DNA of 64,000 bases from JANXUC01 sp043782485 (GTDB lineage Bacteria > Acidobacteriota > Terriglobia > Terriglobales > Acidobacteriaceae): assembly GCA_043782485.1 (NCBI GenBank), contig JAYWAL010000106.1, positions 1 to 64,000 on the forward strand, given 5' to 3'. A program made the translations under genes and the position numbers. Each line of letters starts with the position of its first letter. Positions within the stretch are counted from its first letter, which is position 1. The notes below the pieces were generated by a model. The model ran no database searches and had not been told where the DNA came from. It saw only the letters and a list, made by a program, of their open reading frames with translations. Shown piece by piece: positions 42,835 to 51,460 of this stretch.

Positions 42835-43743
42835 ATGAGCGACTCTAAGGTCGACCGCACATTTCGAGAACCGATTATTTGGAGCACCACCTTCTTCATG
42901 GTGTTGTTCCACGGGCTCGCCATCACCGCGCTTTTCTTCTTCACATGGAAGGCTCTGGCAGTGGCCGTACTCCTTTGGTGGGTAGCAGGAAGCCTAGGCA
43001 TTGGCATGAGCTACCATCGCCTGCTGACGCACCGCGGCTACAAGACCACTAAGTGGATGGAATACTTCCTGACCACCTGCGGAACGCTGGCTTTGGAGGG
43101 TGGCCCCATCGCTTGGGTGGCCACGCACCGCAAGCATCACCAGAATACGGATAAGGAAGGCGACCCGCATTCTCCGCGTGACGGCGGCATCTGGGCGCAC
43201 ATGGGATGGATCGTCACTGGTAAGGCGATGCACGCCAAGACCGACGAACTGCTTCCCTACGTACCAGATCTTCGCAAAGATAAATTTCACCTCTGGATCA
43301 GCGAATGGCATTGGGTACCGCTGGCCCTGCTGGGCGTGGCTCTCTATTTCCTGGGTGGATGGTCGTTTGTCCTCTGGGGAATCTTCCTTCGCACCGTTGT
43401 GGGACTCCACGCCACCTGGCTTGTGAACTCCGCAACCCACATGTGGGGATCGCAGCGCTTCATCACCGGCGATGATTCCACCAATAACTTCTGGGTGGCC
43501 ATCCTCACCTTTGGAGAAGGCTGGCACAACAACCACCACGCCGCCCCGCAAGTGGCCCGCCATGGCATCGTCTGGTATGAGATTGATACCAACTGGTATG
43601 GCATTGTGGCGCTGCGGACTCTGGGCCTCGCCTGGGACATTAAGCTGCCGAAACTGATGCCTGGCAAGGAAATTGCCAAGGACGCACCTCTCGTCAAGGT
43701 GACACCCGCAGCCGAAGCGATGGCTTCCGCCGCAGGCGACTAA
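42835..43743 (+). CDS. Fatty-acid desaturase (acyl-CoA delta-9 type)
   Basis: A 302-residue membrane di-iron desaturase that introduces a double bond into acyl chains. All three histidine boxes are present: HRLLTHRGY, HRKHHQNTD and HNNHHAAP. Hydrophobic segments lie at about 20-60 and 155-195. The ATG at 42835 has AAGGAA upstream. A terminator follows, so it is probably a single-gene unit. It is read away from the ABC ATPase gene. Confidence 0.95.
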   Translation: MSDSKVDRTFREPIIWSTTFFMVLFHGLAITALFFFTWKALAVAVLLWWVAGSLGIGMSYHRLLTHRGYKTTKWMEYFLTTCGTLALEGGPIAWVATHRKHHQNTDKEGDPHSPRDGGIWAHMGWIVTGKAMHAKTDELLPYVPDLRKDKFHLWISEWHWVPLALLGVALYFLGGWSFVLWGIFLRTVVGLHATWLVNSATHMWGSQRFITGDDSTNNFWVAILTFGEGWHNNHHAAPQVARHGIVWYEIDTNWYGIVALRTLGLAWDIKLPKLMPGKEIAKDAPLVKVTPAAEAMASAAGD

Positions 43744-43768
43744 CCCACGGAACGAACGCAACTCAGAG

Positions 43769-43802
43769 CCGCAGTCCCAACCGGGGTTGCGGTTTCTTTT
43801 TT
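43769..43802 (+). terminator. Intrinsic terminator after the desaturase gene
   Basis: CCGCAGTCCC and GGGGTTGCGG form a 10-bp stem with two G-U pairs around an AACC loop, followed directly by TTTCTTTTTT. It begins 25 bp after the stop codon. Confidence 0.85.
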
Positions 43803-43874
43803 GCCGCCAGCAGTTCTCCACTATCATCGAGTCGGCGGCATCCTTAAAACAGCCGCGCTTTAAAACACCGCGTC

Positions 43875-44786
43875 ATGCGAACCTTTAGTCCCAAAATCGC
43901 GTTCTTCGTTTCCTTCGGGATCTTTTTGGTCCTACTGGCTGTGGGACTGAACGTGGGCTGGATTCTGCTCAACTGGCGGCGCGTGGTACCGCTAGTTCTT
44001 GGCATCATTTTTTTCCTGGCCATCATCGCCGGCCTGGTTCTCAACACAATTTTTCTGGTTCGAGAAATTCGCCGCAATGAGCAGCAAGATAGCTTCCTCA
44101 ATGCCGTTACCCATGAACTGAAGACACCGGTCGCGTCCATTCGTCTTTATCTGGAGACGCTGGAACGCCGTCAGGTAGACGAGGCGCAACGCCGCGAGTT
44201 TTACGGAGTCATGCTGCAAGACACTGAGCGCCTGCTCGGCACCATCGAACAAGTGTTGCAGGCTGGAGAGGCGCGCCACGGACGACTACGGGCCAAGTGG
44301 CGGGAAATTGACTTTGCCGAAATCGTGCGCGAGACCGTGGCATCGGCCGCGCTGAGGAATCATCTTCCCGAGGGCACTCTCCGTTTTTCGGCGCCGTCGG
44401 AAGAAATTCTTGTTCGCGGAAATCCCGAGCAACTCCGAACGGCCGTCGCCAACCTGCTGGATAACGCCATCAAGTACTCTGGGGACAAGCCTGAGATTAC
44501 CGTAACTTTGCTCACACCGAACATCGACGAAATAACGCTGCGTGTGAGAGATCTCGGCATCGGCATCCCGCGCGCCGAACTGAAACGGATCTTTAAGCGC
44601 TTCCACCGCGCGCACGTGGCGGGATCAGCACAAGTCGAAGCTAAACAGATCAAGGGCACGGGTCTGGGCTTGTTCATTGTGCGCTCCGTGGCTCGGCAGC
44701 ACGGGGGCGACGCTTCCGCCGAAAGCGACGGCGAGGGCCAAGGCAGCACGTTCCAAATACGTCTTCCTCGAGTACACCGAGCATGA
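43875..44786 (+). CDS. Two-component sensor histidine kinase
   Basis: A 303-residue kinase with two N-terminal membrane segments (FFVSFGIFLVLLAVGLNVGWI; LVLGIIFFLAIIAGLVLNTIF) separated by only a few residues, so there is no real periplasmic sensor domain. The HisKA box is FLNAVTHELKTPVASIRLYL; the ATPase part has NLLDNAIKYSG (N box), RDLGIGIP (G1) and GTGLGLFIVRSVARQHGG (G2). Its stop overlaps the start of the response regulator (ATGA). It probably senses a membrane or cytoplasmic signal. Confidence 0.96.
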   Translation: MRTFSPKIAFFVSFGIFLVLLAVGLNVGWILLNWRRVVPLVLGIIFFLAIIAGLVLNTIFLVREIRRNEQQDSFLNAVTHELKTPVASIRLYLETLERRQVDEAQRREFYGVMLQDTERLLGTIEQVLQAGEARHGRLRAKWREIDFAEIVRETVASAALRNHLPEGTLRFSAPSEEILVRGNPEQLRTAVANLLDNAIKYSGDKPEITVTLLTPNIDEITLRVRDLGIGIPRAELKRIFKRFHRAHVAGSAQVEAKQIKGTGLGLFIVRSVARQHGGDASAESDGEGQGSTFQIRLPRVHRA

Positions 44787-45520
44787 GCAGGATTCTAATC
44801 GTCGAGGATGAAGCTCACATCGCCGAGGGGCTCCGCTTCAACCTCGAAGCCGAGGGCCATGGCGTCTCCGTCACCGACAATGGCGAAGAAGCACTCCGGC
44901 GCCTGGGGCCAGGGGGACAGCGATTCGATGCCGTTGTGCTGGATGTAATGCTTCCCGGCAAAGATGGCTTTGCTGTGGTCCGAGAATTGCGAAAGGAGGC
45001 CAACTACATTCCCGTTCTGATTCTGACCGCTCGTGGGCGACCCGAGGATGTGCTTACCGGATTCGAGGCCGGTGCCGACGATTACCTGCCGAAGCCCTTT
45101 AATTTAGAGATTCTCATAGCTCGGCTGGAGAGCCTGCTACGGCGCAAACGATGGCTGCAAGACCCTGAGCCGCTGGCAGCGCCCGCGAACCAGGCAGTCG
45201 ACGCTCCCTCGGCATTCCAGTTCGGGGACAAGCTGGTGGACTTCGAACACCTGCGACTGCAAGTTGGAGACAAGACGTTTCAGCTGACATTGATGGAGTC
45301 CGAGCTTTTACGTTTTCTGATCGCTAATATCGGGCATCCTGTCTCACGCAAGGCAATTCTCGAAAAGGTCTGGAATCTGCATGAAGACACGGACACGCGC
45401 GCCATCGACAACTTTATCGTGCGTTTGCGGCGCTACATTGAGCCGGATCCAGCGAATCCTCGGCATTTGCTGACGATTCGCGGAGTCGGCTACGAGTTTG
45501 TTGGGGACCCTGAAAGCTAG
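44783..45520 (+). CDS. OmpR-type response regulator
   Basis: A 245-residue regulator coupled to the upstream kinase (ATGA overlap). The receiver domain has the acidic pair (IVEDEAHIAEGL), phospho-acceptor Asp in FDAVVLDVMLPGKDG, the threonine in ILTARG and the lysine in YLPKPFNLEILIARL. The winged-helix DNA-binding domain follows (SELLRFLIANIGHPVSRKAI to TIRGVGYEF). Target genes are unknown. It is the last gene of the two-gene unit. Confidence 0.97.
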   Translation: MSRILIVEDEAHIAEGLRFNLEAEGHGVSVTDNGEEALRRLGPGGQRFDAVVLDVMLPGKDGFAVVRELRKEANYIPVLILTARGRPEDVLTGFEAGADDYLPKPFNLEILIARLESLLRRKRWLQDPEPLAAPANQAVDAPSAFQFGDKLVDFEHLRLQVGDKTFQLTLMESELLRFLIANIGHPVSRKAILEKVWNLHEDTDTRAIDNFIVRLRRYIEPDPANPRHLLTIRGVGYEFVGDPES

Positions 45521-45668
45521 CTCCTGCGTGGCACCATTTTAGCGGATAGTTCGTCTTGATTGGATAAGAGGGAATGATAGTCTGAAAGGCTGCGGTGGGC
45601 CGCCAGCATTGGCGCGCCGCGCCATAATTGCGTCACCGCCATACTTGTGTCACTAAGGAGAAATGGAA

Positions 45669-46721
45669 ATGAAGATTGGTCTACTCACCGGCGGCGGCGA
45701 CTGTCCGGGATTGAATGCGGTCATTCGCGCCGTTGTGCGCAAGGGTTCTAACTACTACGGAGACCAGTTCGTTGGATTTTTAGAGGGCTGGCGCGGCGTG
45801 CTCGACAATAAAACCATCCCGCTGGATTTGGCTGCGGTGGAAAAGATTCTCCCGATCGGCGGCACTATGCTGCGCACCTCGCGCACCAATGCCACCAAGC
45901 AGCCGGATGGACTGGCTCGGATTCAAGCCACGTTGAAGACTCAGGGCTTGGACGCGCTGATCGCCATCGGCGGGGATGACACGCTAGGCGTGGCGAAGAA
46001 GTTGAACGACGCTGGCGTTAAGGTTGTTGGCTGCCCCAAAACCATTGACAACGATTTGGCAGGCACTGACTTTACTTTTGGATTCGACACGGCCGTCGGC
46101 ATTGCCACGGAGTGCATTGACCGGCTGCATACGACTGCGGAATCCCACAATCGCGTGATCGTGGTCGAGGTTATGGGTCGTGACGCTGGCTGGATCGCGA
46201 TGTACGCCGGAATTGCCGGGGGCGCGGATGTCATTTTAGTTCCGGAACGCCCGATCAACCTAGATGCGGTTGCCAGCACCATCAAGCAACAGCATGATCG
46301 TGGACGGCTTTACAGCATTGTGGTTGTGGCCGAGGGAGCGAAAGTTGCGGCGGGTGGAGCGGGTGAAGCCAACGTGCTGGCGGCGAGCGGCGTCGATGAA
46401 TTCGGACACGCGCGGCTCGGCGGCATTGGCAATTTGCTGGCCTCAGAAATCGAAAAACGCACGGGCTACGAAACGCGGGCCGCTGTTCTAGGCCATATAC
46501 AGCGCGGCGGAACTCCAAGCGCCTTTGATCGCGTTCTCGGAACTCGCTACGGCTTGGGCGCAATCGATCTGGTGCACGCTGGAAAGTTTGGGCAAATGGT
46601 TTCGCTGAAGGGCAACACGATCACCTCGATCCCCCTGGCTGAGGCTGTGGCCTCGAATCGGCGGGTGGATCAGGACCTATTCGACGTGGCGGAAGGCGTT
46701 TTGGATAGACCCGCGCAATAG
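45669..46721 (+). CDS. pfkA: 6-phosphofructokinase, probably pyrophosphate-dependent
   Basis: A 350-residue phosphofructokinase that phosphorylates fructose 6-phosphate in glycolysis. Two adjacent ATGs exist; 45669 is preferred because AAGGAG lies eight bases before it, whereas 45663 is only two bases from that site. Donor-determining residues read GGDDT (101-105) and PKTIDND (123-129). In the family, Gly at the second Asp of GGDD and Gly in PGTIDND mark ATP use, whereas Asp and Lys, as here, mark pyrophosphate use. VEVMGRDAGWIA and HIQRGGTPSAFDR are the substrate motifs. It is flanked by a two-component system and the large lipid operon and read toward the latter. Confidence 0.93.
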   Translation: MKIGLLTGGGDCPGLNAVIRAVVRKGSNYYGDQFVGFLEGWRGVLDNKTIPLDLAAVEKILPIGGTMLRTSRTNATKQPDGLARIQATLKTQGLDALIAIGGDDTLGVAKKLNDAGVKVVGCPKTIDNDLAGTDFTFGFDTAVGIATECIDRLHTTAESHNRVIVVEVMGRDAGWIAMYAGIAGGADVILVPERPINLDAVASTIKQQHDRGRLYSIVVVAEGAKVAAGGAGEANVLAASGVDEFGHARLGGIGNLLASEIEKRTGYETRAAVLGHIQRGGTPSAFDRVLGTRYGLGAIDLVHAGKFGQMVSLKGNTITSIPLAEAVASNRRVDQDLFDVAEGVLDRPAQ

Positions 46722-46827
46722 GGCTTCCTAGGTTGCTTGCTCGATTCCAGATGTCGCGAACGGCGATACTACCCAGCGTGGTATTGCCGTTCGTAGCCTC
46801 TGAAGTGTTTCTAGATTTCGAAAACCT

Positions 46828-47646
46828 CTAGCCCCCGAAAAGGAAAGAAACCGCTTCGGGAAACCTCTCCGCCCAGGCCGCTTCGCAATGCGTGGCTCCC
46901 TCTTGAATGGAAACTCGCAAGCGTTTTTCTCTCAGTCCCGCTAGATGCAGCGTGTGGGCCAAAGCTCGCACGTCATCCACAATCCGCTGATCGCGATCTT
47001 TTTGCCTAGATTCTTGGGTTCCGATGCCAAGAAAAATTCGTTGCGGCCAATTCGCGTTCGCGCGACTGTCTTTGAGCAGTTGCCGATTGGAGACGAACAG
47101 GGACGCGCTTTCCAGCAACAGCCTGCCGAAGACGCCAGGTCGCGCGATGACGGTATGGAGCGAAATCAGCGCGCCCAACGACGATCCACCCAAACCCGTG
47201 TTCTTAACGCCGCGCGCGACACGATACGTGCGCTCGATGAAGGGCATCACTTCGCGCAGCAAAAAATCTGGATAGTGTTTGCCAAGTGGCCTGGGCACAG
47301 GCGGGTAGAGCGACTTGTAGGGCAAAAACTCTCGAATGCGTTCGACCGTGGCATTGTCGATTCCGACCGCAAGCATCGGCGGTACAAGCTTTTCCGCAAT
47401 CAAACGGCTCAAGCTTTCTCCAACATGCCAATGGACACCTGCGAAGGAAGTCGCGGCCTCGAACAGATTCTGCCCATCGTTGAGATAGAAAACTGGGTAG
47501 CGTCGGCCTTCGTTGGCAGCCGAAGTATAGCCCGGAGGCAACCAGACACGCAGTTGTCGAGTGTTGCTGAAAATCCGACTGGTTAGCTCGTGAAAGCGAA
47601 GTTCGCCAGCGGGTGCGCCACCAGAAATGGGGTTGGGATCAGACAT
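46828..47646 (-). CDS. Esterase D-type alpha/beta hydrolase
   Basis: A 272-residue member of the putative esterase family (enterochelin esterase / YbbA group). The nucleophile serine is in GLGGSSLGALISLH, preceded by YPVFYLNDGQNLFEAATSF. An acidic residue and a histidine are present near the end (GATHCEAAWAERFP supplies the histidine). No signal peptide, so it acts in the cytoplasm. It is the last gene of the 11-gene lipid operon, 12 bp after the VKOR gene, and could release an acyl intermediate. Confidence 0.85.
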   Translation of the reverse strand: MSDPNPISGGAPAGELRFHELTSRIFSNTRQLRVWLPPGYTSAANEGRRYPVFYLNDGQNLFEAATSFAGVHWHVGESLSRLIAEKLVPPMLAVGIDNATVERIREFLPYKSLYPPVPRPLGKHYPDFLLREVMPFIERTYRVARGVKNTGLGGSSLGALISLHTVIARPGVFGRLLLESASLFVSNRQLLKDSRANANWPQRIFLGIGTQESRQKDRDQRIVDDVRALAHTLHLAGLREKRLRVSIQEGATHCEAAWAERFPEAVSFLFGG

Positions 47647-47658
47647 GGGCTGGATCAG

Positions 47659-48096
47659 CTAGCGGCGTGCTCCTCTCAGGTCCTGGCGAACTCGCAGGCC
47701 CGAAAGCAGGGTGATCCCTGAAATGGAGAATAGCGAAGCCAGACAAAGCACGCACCAAGTACGAAGGATGCTGGCCTCGACGTACGTCAGATACAAGGAA
47801 ACCAAGAGTCCGGCAATGCCCAGAAAAAGCACAAGGGCAGGCGTCTCCGGCTTCTCGGGCTGGAACATCGCCAACCCTAGAATTCCCAGGTACGCAAGCA
47901 ACCCGATTAAGGCCACAGGAATGCCAGCAACCGCGGAGTACGCGCTTCGGTTCACGACATCACAGTTGAAGGTGGCATTGATGTTGCAAAACGATGAAGA
48001 CTCACGCTGGTAGTGGTGCTGCAAGGCCAGCCCGGAAGCAACAGCTCCAACCACAGCACACAACGCAACCCCATAAAAATAACGCCTTCCACTCAC
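47659..48096 (-). CDS. Vitamin K epoxide reductase (VKOR) family protein
   Basis: A 145-residue membrane protein with four hydrophobic segments that oxidises a thioredoxin-fold partner and reduces quinone, helping to make disulphides. GTG 48096 is preferred because it overlaps the stop of the thioredoxin gene (GTGA); the longer frame to 48243 has no family features. Both cysteine pairs are visible: C (NINATFN) C and the active pair TWCVLCLAS. SAYSAVAGIPVALIGLLAYL is the typical family segment. Its partner is clearly the coupled thioredoxin-like gene. Confidence 0.9.
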   Translation of the reverse strand: MSGRRYFYGVALCAVVGAVASGLALQHHYQRESSSFCNINATFNCDVVNRSAYSAVAGIPVALIGLLAYLGILGLAMFQPEKPETPALVLFLGIAGLLVSLYLTYVEASILRTWCVLCLASLFSISGITLLSGLRVRQDLRGARR

Positions 48097-48500
48097 TGCG
48101 CCGAACACCCTGTCTTCGCGGCGAGTTGCTGAAACGACATCACGCCAGAGATGCGCTCTCCGTCGGCAAAACGCCACGTGGGAAAGTCCTTCAACCCTTC
48201 CACCGAGCATTGGGCCTGCTCTTGATGATCGAGAGTTCCACACTCAACGTACCGAATCTTGTGGAACGATGGGCCAAACATCTCTTTCTGCTCAGCACAG
48301 TGCGAACACCAAAATAGTCCGTACATGACAGTTCCCTTGTCGGAAATACACTGCGCCAAGCGTTCCACCTTCTGCTGGCCTCTCATCTTGCCCAAATACC
48401 AAACACCGCCAAACGCGGCCACGACCAGAAGGACAGTGGCAAACTTCCGAACGGCCGCCACCAAAATATTGGGTTGCGGTTTTGACTCATTTTCAGACAT
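48093..48500 (-). CDS. Membrane-anchored thioredoxin-like protein
   Basis: A 135-residue protein from ATG 48500 with a membrane anchor (FATVLLVVAAFGGVWYLG) and a thioredoxin-fold domain. The redox pair is FWCSHCAEQKEMFG. Such short one-domain partners occur beside VKOR in acidobacteria and actinobacteria, as here. It probably supplies or accepts disulphides for envelope proteins. The frame extends to 48521, but that start has no ribosome binding site. Confidence 0.9.
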   Translation of the reverse strand: MSENESKPQPNILVAAVRKFATVLLVVAAFGGVWYLGKMRGQQKVERLAQCISDKGTVMYGLFWCSHCAEQKEMFGPSFHKIRYVECGTLDHQEQAQCSVEGLKDFPTWRFADGERISGVMSFQQLAAKTGCSAQ

Positions 48501-48524
48501 AGATTCGATCCCAGCTCGCAAGAA

Positions 48525-49427
48525 TCATATAACGATTCGGAGTGCGTTCGGCAACACATCAATGGATTCAATATGAAGCGTCGCCACCTCGCCATCGAGC
48601 GCCACATCCACCGGGCCATCGAGAAAGAATTCCACTCGTCGCACGCCCGTACGCTCCGCCATGGGATGATGAATGTGCTTCCCGGTAAAGAGTCCCGGAA
48701 GGTTGCGAACCAGACCCAAGCGCCCAATCGGACCCCAGCGAACATATTCGATCAAGCCATCACTGGTGTCGGCATTGGGCGCGATCATCATCTTGCCACC
48801 GGTGAATTTACTGTTGTTAAACGTCAAGAACAAACTTCGGCGGCGATCAATTTCTTCGCCGCCATCGATGCTCATGGGAAATGCGCGCCGTTCCAGCTTG
48901 GCCAGTGTCACGAAGAGCGCGAACAGATACCCCAGCTCACCGTAGCGGCGGAAGCGACGGTGCCGAATCATCGCCACATCTGCGGCGAAACCAACGTTAA
49001 AGAGATTCAGGAAAAACAGATTGCCCTGTTTGTGCCGTAGAAGCAAGACGTCACAAGGGCGCGATTTTCCAGCGATAAGAGCCTCAAGCGCGTGAGCAGA
49101 GGCATCTGCGGTGAAATCCCGAAGAAACGAATTTCCTGTTCCCAGCGGCAGGAAGGCCAGCAACGGTGGTTGCTCTTGCGCCGCCTCGGGAAATAGGCCG
49201 TTTACTATCTCAAATGTCGTACCGTCTCCGCCCACCGAAATGAACTTGCGATAACCGCGCGCATAGCCATCACGGGCCAGCTTGGTGGCATGACCCGCTC
49301 CCGTCGTTTCCGCCACGTCTACCGCAATTCCCGCGGCACGAATACGTTCGATTGCCTCACCCACCAGGCGACCGGCACGACCTCCTCCGGCTGCTGGATT
49401 GACGACCGCAAGGTAACTCTCATTCAC
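48525..49427 (-). CDS. Diacylglycerol-kinase-like lipid kinase
   Basis: A 300-residue member of the DagK/YegS/sphingosine kinase family, which phosphorylates lipid hydroxyls with ATP. VNPAAGGGRAGRLV and the catalytic core FISVGGDGTTFEIVNGLF are diagnostic, followed by LLAFLPLGTGNSFLRDF. The C-terminal beta-sandwich ends VATLHIESIDVLPNALRIVI. The start overlaps the stop of the AMP-ligase gene by four bases (ATGA), so it belongs to the lipid operon and probably phosphorylates a diacyl- or dialkylglycerol-like product. Confidence 0.95.
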   Translation of the reverse strand: MNESYLAVVNPAAGGGRAGRLVGEAIERIRAAGIAVDVAETTGAGHATKLARDGYARGYRKFISVGGDGTTFEIVNGLFPEAAQEQPPLLAFLPLGTGNSFLRDFTADASAHALEALIAGKSRPCDVLLLRHKQGNLFFLNLFNVGFAADVAMIRHRRFRRYGELGYLFALFVTLAKLERRAFPMSIDGGEEIDRRRSLFLTFNNSKFTGGKMMIAPNADTSDGLIEYVRWGPIGRLGLVRNLPGLFTGKHIHHPMAERTGVRRVEFFLDGPVDVALDGEVATLHIESIDVLPNALRIVI

Positions 49428-51133
49428 AGCGGTACCACCGCCGACCGGCTAATTGTTTTTGCAATCTCGTCCGCCAGTGGGATACGCTTGACCTTCATCG
49501 AAGCCGTGCGCGGAAAGTCTTTGCTGACAACAAAATATCCGCCTAGACGCTTAAAGTCGGGCAATCGCCGATTGCGTACCGTCAAGTCCTCCAGGAGAGC
49601 ACTGGTGATTTCGGCACCCGGCTCCAGGCGAATCGCCATCACGAGCTCTTCCCTACCCAGGCTGTTCTTGGGCCAGATAAAATTGGTTGCAAAGATGCAA
49701 TATTCCTTGACGGCGAGGCCGTCAAAGGCATTCTCGATGTCTTCAGGGTAGATATTTTTGCCACCCTCGGTGACAATCATGTTCTTCTTGCGCCCGAAGA
49801 GCTGCAAATGCCCAGCCGAATCGAAACGACCCAGGTCTCCCGTCAGAAGCCAGCCGTCCACAATCGTCTCGGCGGTCAACTCGGGAGCATTGAGATAGTG
49901 GGACATCACCGTCTTGCTACGCGCCGCAACTTCCCCGATGTTGTCGGCATCCGGATTCAGAATGCGTAGCTCCACGCCCGCGAGTGGCTTGCCCACCGTG
50001 TCCGCGCGAAATGGCTTGCAGTCGTTCAAAGTCAGGACCGTGCTCGCTTCGGTGAGGCCATAGCCATTAGAAACCGGAACGCCCAGATCGTAGAAGAATT
50101 GCAGCGTGGAAGGCTCCATGAAGGCTCCGCCTACGAACATGGCTTTGAGACTACCGCCAAAAGCGCGATGAATTTGTGGCAGCAGTAACCGGCTAATCCC
50201 CACGTGCGGCCGATGCTTCGTCACAAGGCGATTGGTGCCAATCAGGCGGTCCAGAATCCAGCGCCGAGTCGGGGATAAAGCATCAAATTTGGACCGCAGT
50301 CCGCGCTCCAGATTCTTAAGCACCATCGGTACCAGCGAAAGATACGTAATGCGGTAGCGAACGAAAGCATCGCGCACGAACTCAGGACGCAGTGTGCGCA
50401 GGTGAACCACCGTGGCACCGCAAACAAACGGCCCGATGAACCCAACCATGAAGTCCACAGCATGATTGGTCGGTAAAATACTGAGATAACGCACGCTTGG
50501 CCAAAACGGATAGAGCTTAGTTAAGGCTGTGCATTGTTCCAAATAGTTCTCGTGAGTCAGCACGCAACCTTTGGGCTGACCGCCCGTCCCCGACGAATAG
50601 ACGATGGAGGCCCAATCCTCCCTGCGGCGCTGCACAAACTCCGGCGCCCCTTTGCGGCGAAAGTCTTCCCAGCGAAACGCCTTGACTAAGGCAGCTCCCC
50701 CCGGGGACTCAGTCACCAGGACGGTCTCCGCGGTCAAACTTTCAAAGACAGGTGCCTGGGAAATGGCGCGCCAGAGGTGGAACTCGGTAAACAAGACTTT
50801 GGCCTGCGAATGCGCCAGCAGCGCCAAATGCTCCGTCGCGGAAAGCTTGTAGTCGAGCGGCACCAGAACCCCGCCGCAATACATCACGGCGTACGCGGAA
50901 ATCAGCCACTTCGACTGATTCGTCATGATAATGGCAGCCCGGTCCCCAGCCCGAAACCCGGCATCTTGGAGTGCTCGCGCCAGGGGCAGCGCCGTTTCTT
51001 TGAAGTCAGAATAGGTCAGCCGAGTACGTTCGCTATCGCGATCCGATTCGATCAGGCAGACTTCGTTTGGCCATTGGTCGAGAGCCTCACGCAAAGCTTC
51101 TCCCAGGCACTGATATTTCGTTAAATCCAGCAT
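49424..51133 (-). CDS. AMP-forming acyl ligase (long-chain type)
   Basis: A 569-residue ANL-superfamily adenylating enzyme that activates an acyl chain with ATP and transfers it to CoA or ACP. Core motifs: SIVYSSGTGGQPKGCVLTHE (A3), NGYGLTEASTVL (A5), WLLTGDLGRFDSAGHL (A7) and FGRKKNMIVTEGGKNI, then a C-terminal lysine motif (TASMKVKRIPLADEI). It is one of two such ligases in the operon. The ACP gene lies 72 bp upstream, so ACP is a plausible acceptor. Confidence 0.93.
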   Translation of the reverse strand: MLDLTKYQCLGEALREALDQWPNEVCLIESDRDSERTRLTYSDFKETALPLARALQDAGFRAGDRAAIIMTNQSKWLISAYAVMYCGGVLVPLDYKLSATEHLALLAHSQAKVLFTEFHLWRAISQAPVFESLTAETVLVTESPGGAALVKAFRWEDFRRKGAPEFVQRRREDWASIVYSSGTGGQPKGCVLTHENYLEQCTALTKLYPFWPSVRYLSILPTNHAVDFMVGFIGPFVCGATVVHLRTLRPEFVRDAFVRYRITYLSLVPMVLKNLERGLRSKFDALSPTRRWILDRLIGTNRLVTKHRPHVGISRLLLPQIHRAFGGSLKAMFVGGAFMEPSTLQFFYDLGVPVSNGYGLTEASTVLTLNDCKPFRADTVGKPLAGVELRILNPDADNIGEVAARSKTVMSHYLNAPELTAETIVDGWLLTGDLGRFDSAGHLQLFGRKKNMIVTEGGKNIYPEDIENAFDGLAVKEYCIFATNFIWPKNSLGREELVMAIRLEPGAEITSALLEDLTVRNRRLPDFKRLGGYFVVSKDFPRTASMKVKRIPLADEIAKTISRSAVVPL

Positions 51134-51205
51134 CCAGTCTTTATTTCACCACAGTGCCGCCGAGCCACGCAGAAAACCGCGATTACCACTTGGAGACCGG
51201 GCGGC

Positions 51206-51448
51206 TTACAGCCGAGCCTGAATCTTGCTCGCCAGCGCGCGGAAGTCCGAAACACCCTGCATTTCGTAGTCCGGCAACTCCACGTGGAAATGATTCTCCA
51301 GGCGAGTGAGCAGGTCCAGCGCTTGAAGGCTATCGATACCTAGATTCTGGAAAAAATCGTCATCCGGACTGAGCTTTTCGCGCGGAACTTTGAAGCGCGC
51401 GGCTGCGAGTGTAAGAACCTCTTCCAGTGTCTGGTCCATGGTTGGCAT
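51206..51448 (-). CDS. Acyl carrier protein (phosphopantetheine)
   Basis: An 80-residue carrier protein starting at ATG 51448, chosen because GGGAG lies six bases upstream; the frame also opens at TTG 51460. The attachment serine lies in NLGIDSLQALDLLTRLE. The C-terminal half follows the usual helix pattern (FHVELPDYEMQGVSDFRAL). Flanked by an enoyl-CoA hydratase gene and an AMP-ligase gene, it is a dedicated carrier for the operon and is distinct from the ACP at 14226. Confidence 0.92.
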   Translation of the reverse strand: MPTMDQTLEEVLTLAAARFKVPREKLSPDDDFFQNLGIDSLQALDLLTRLENHFHVELPDYEMQGVSDFRALASKIQARL

Positions 51449-51460
51449 CGGTGCTCCCAA

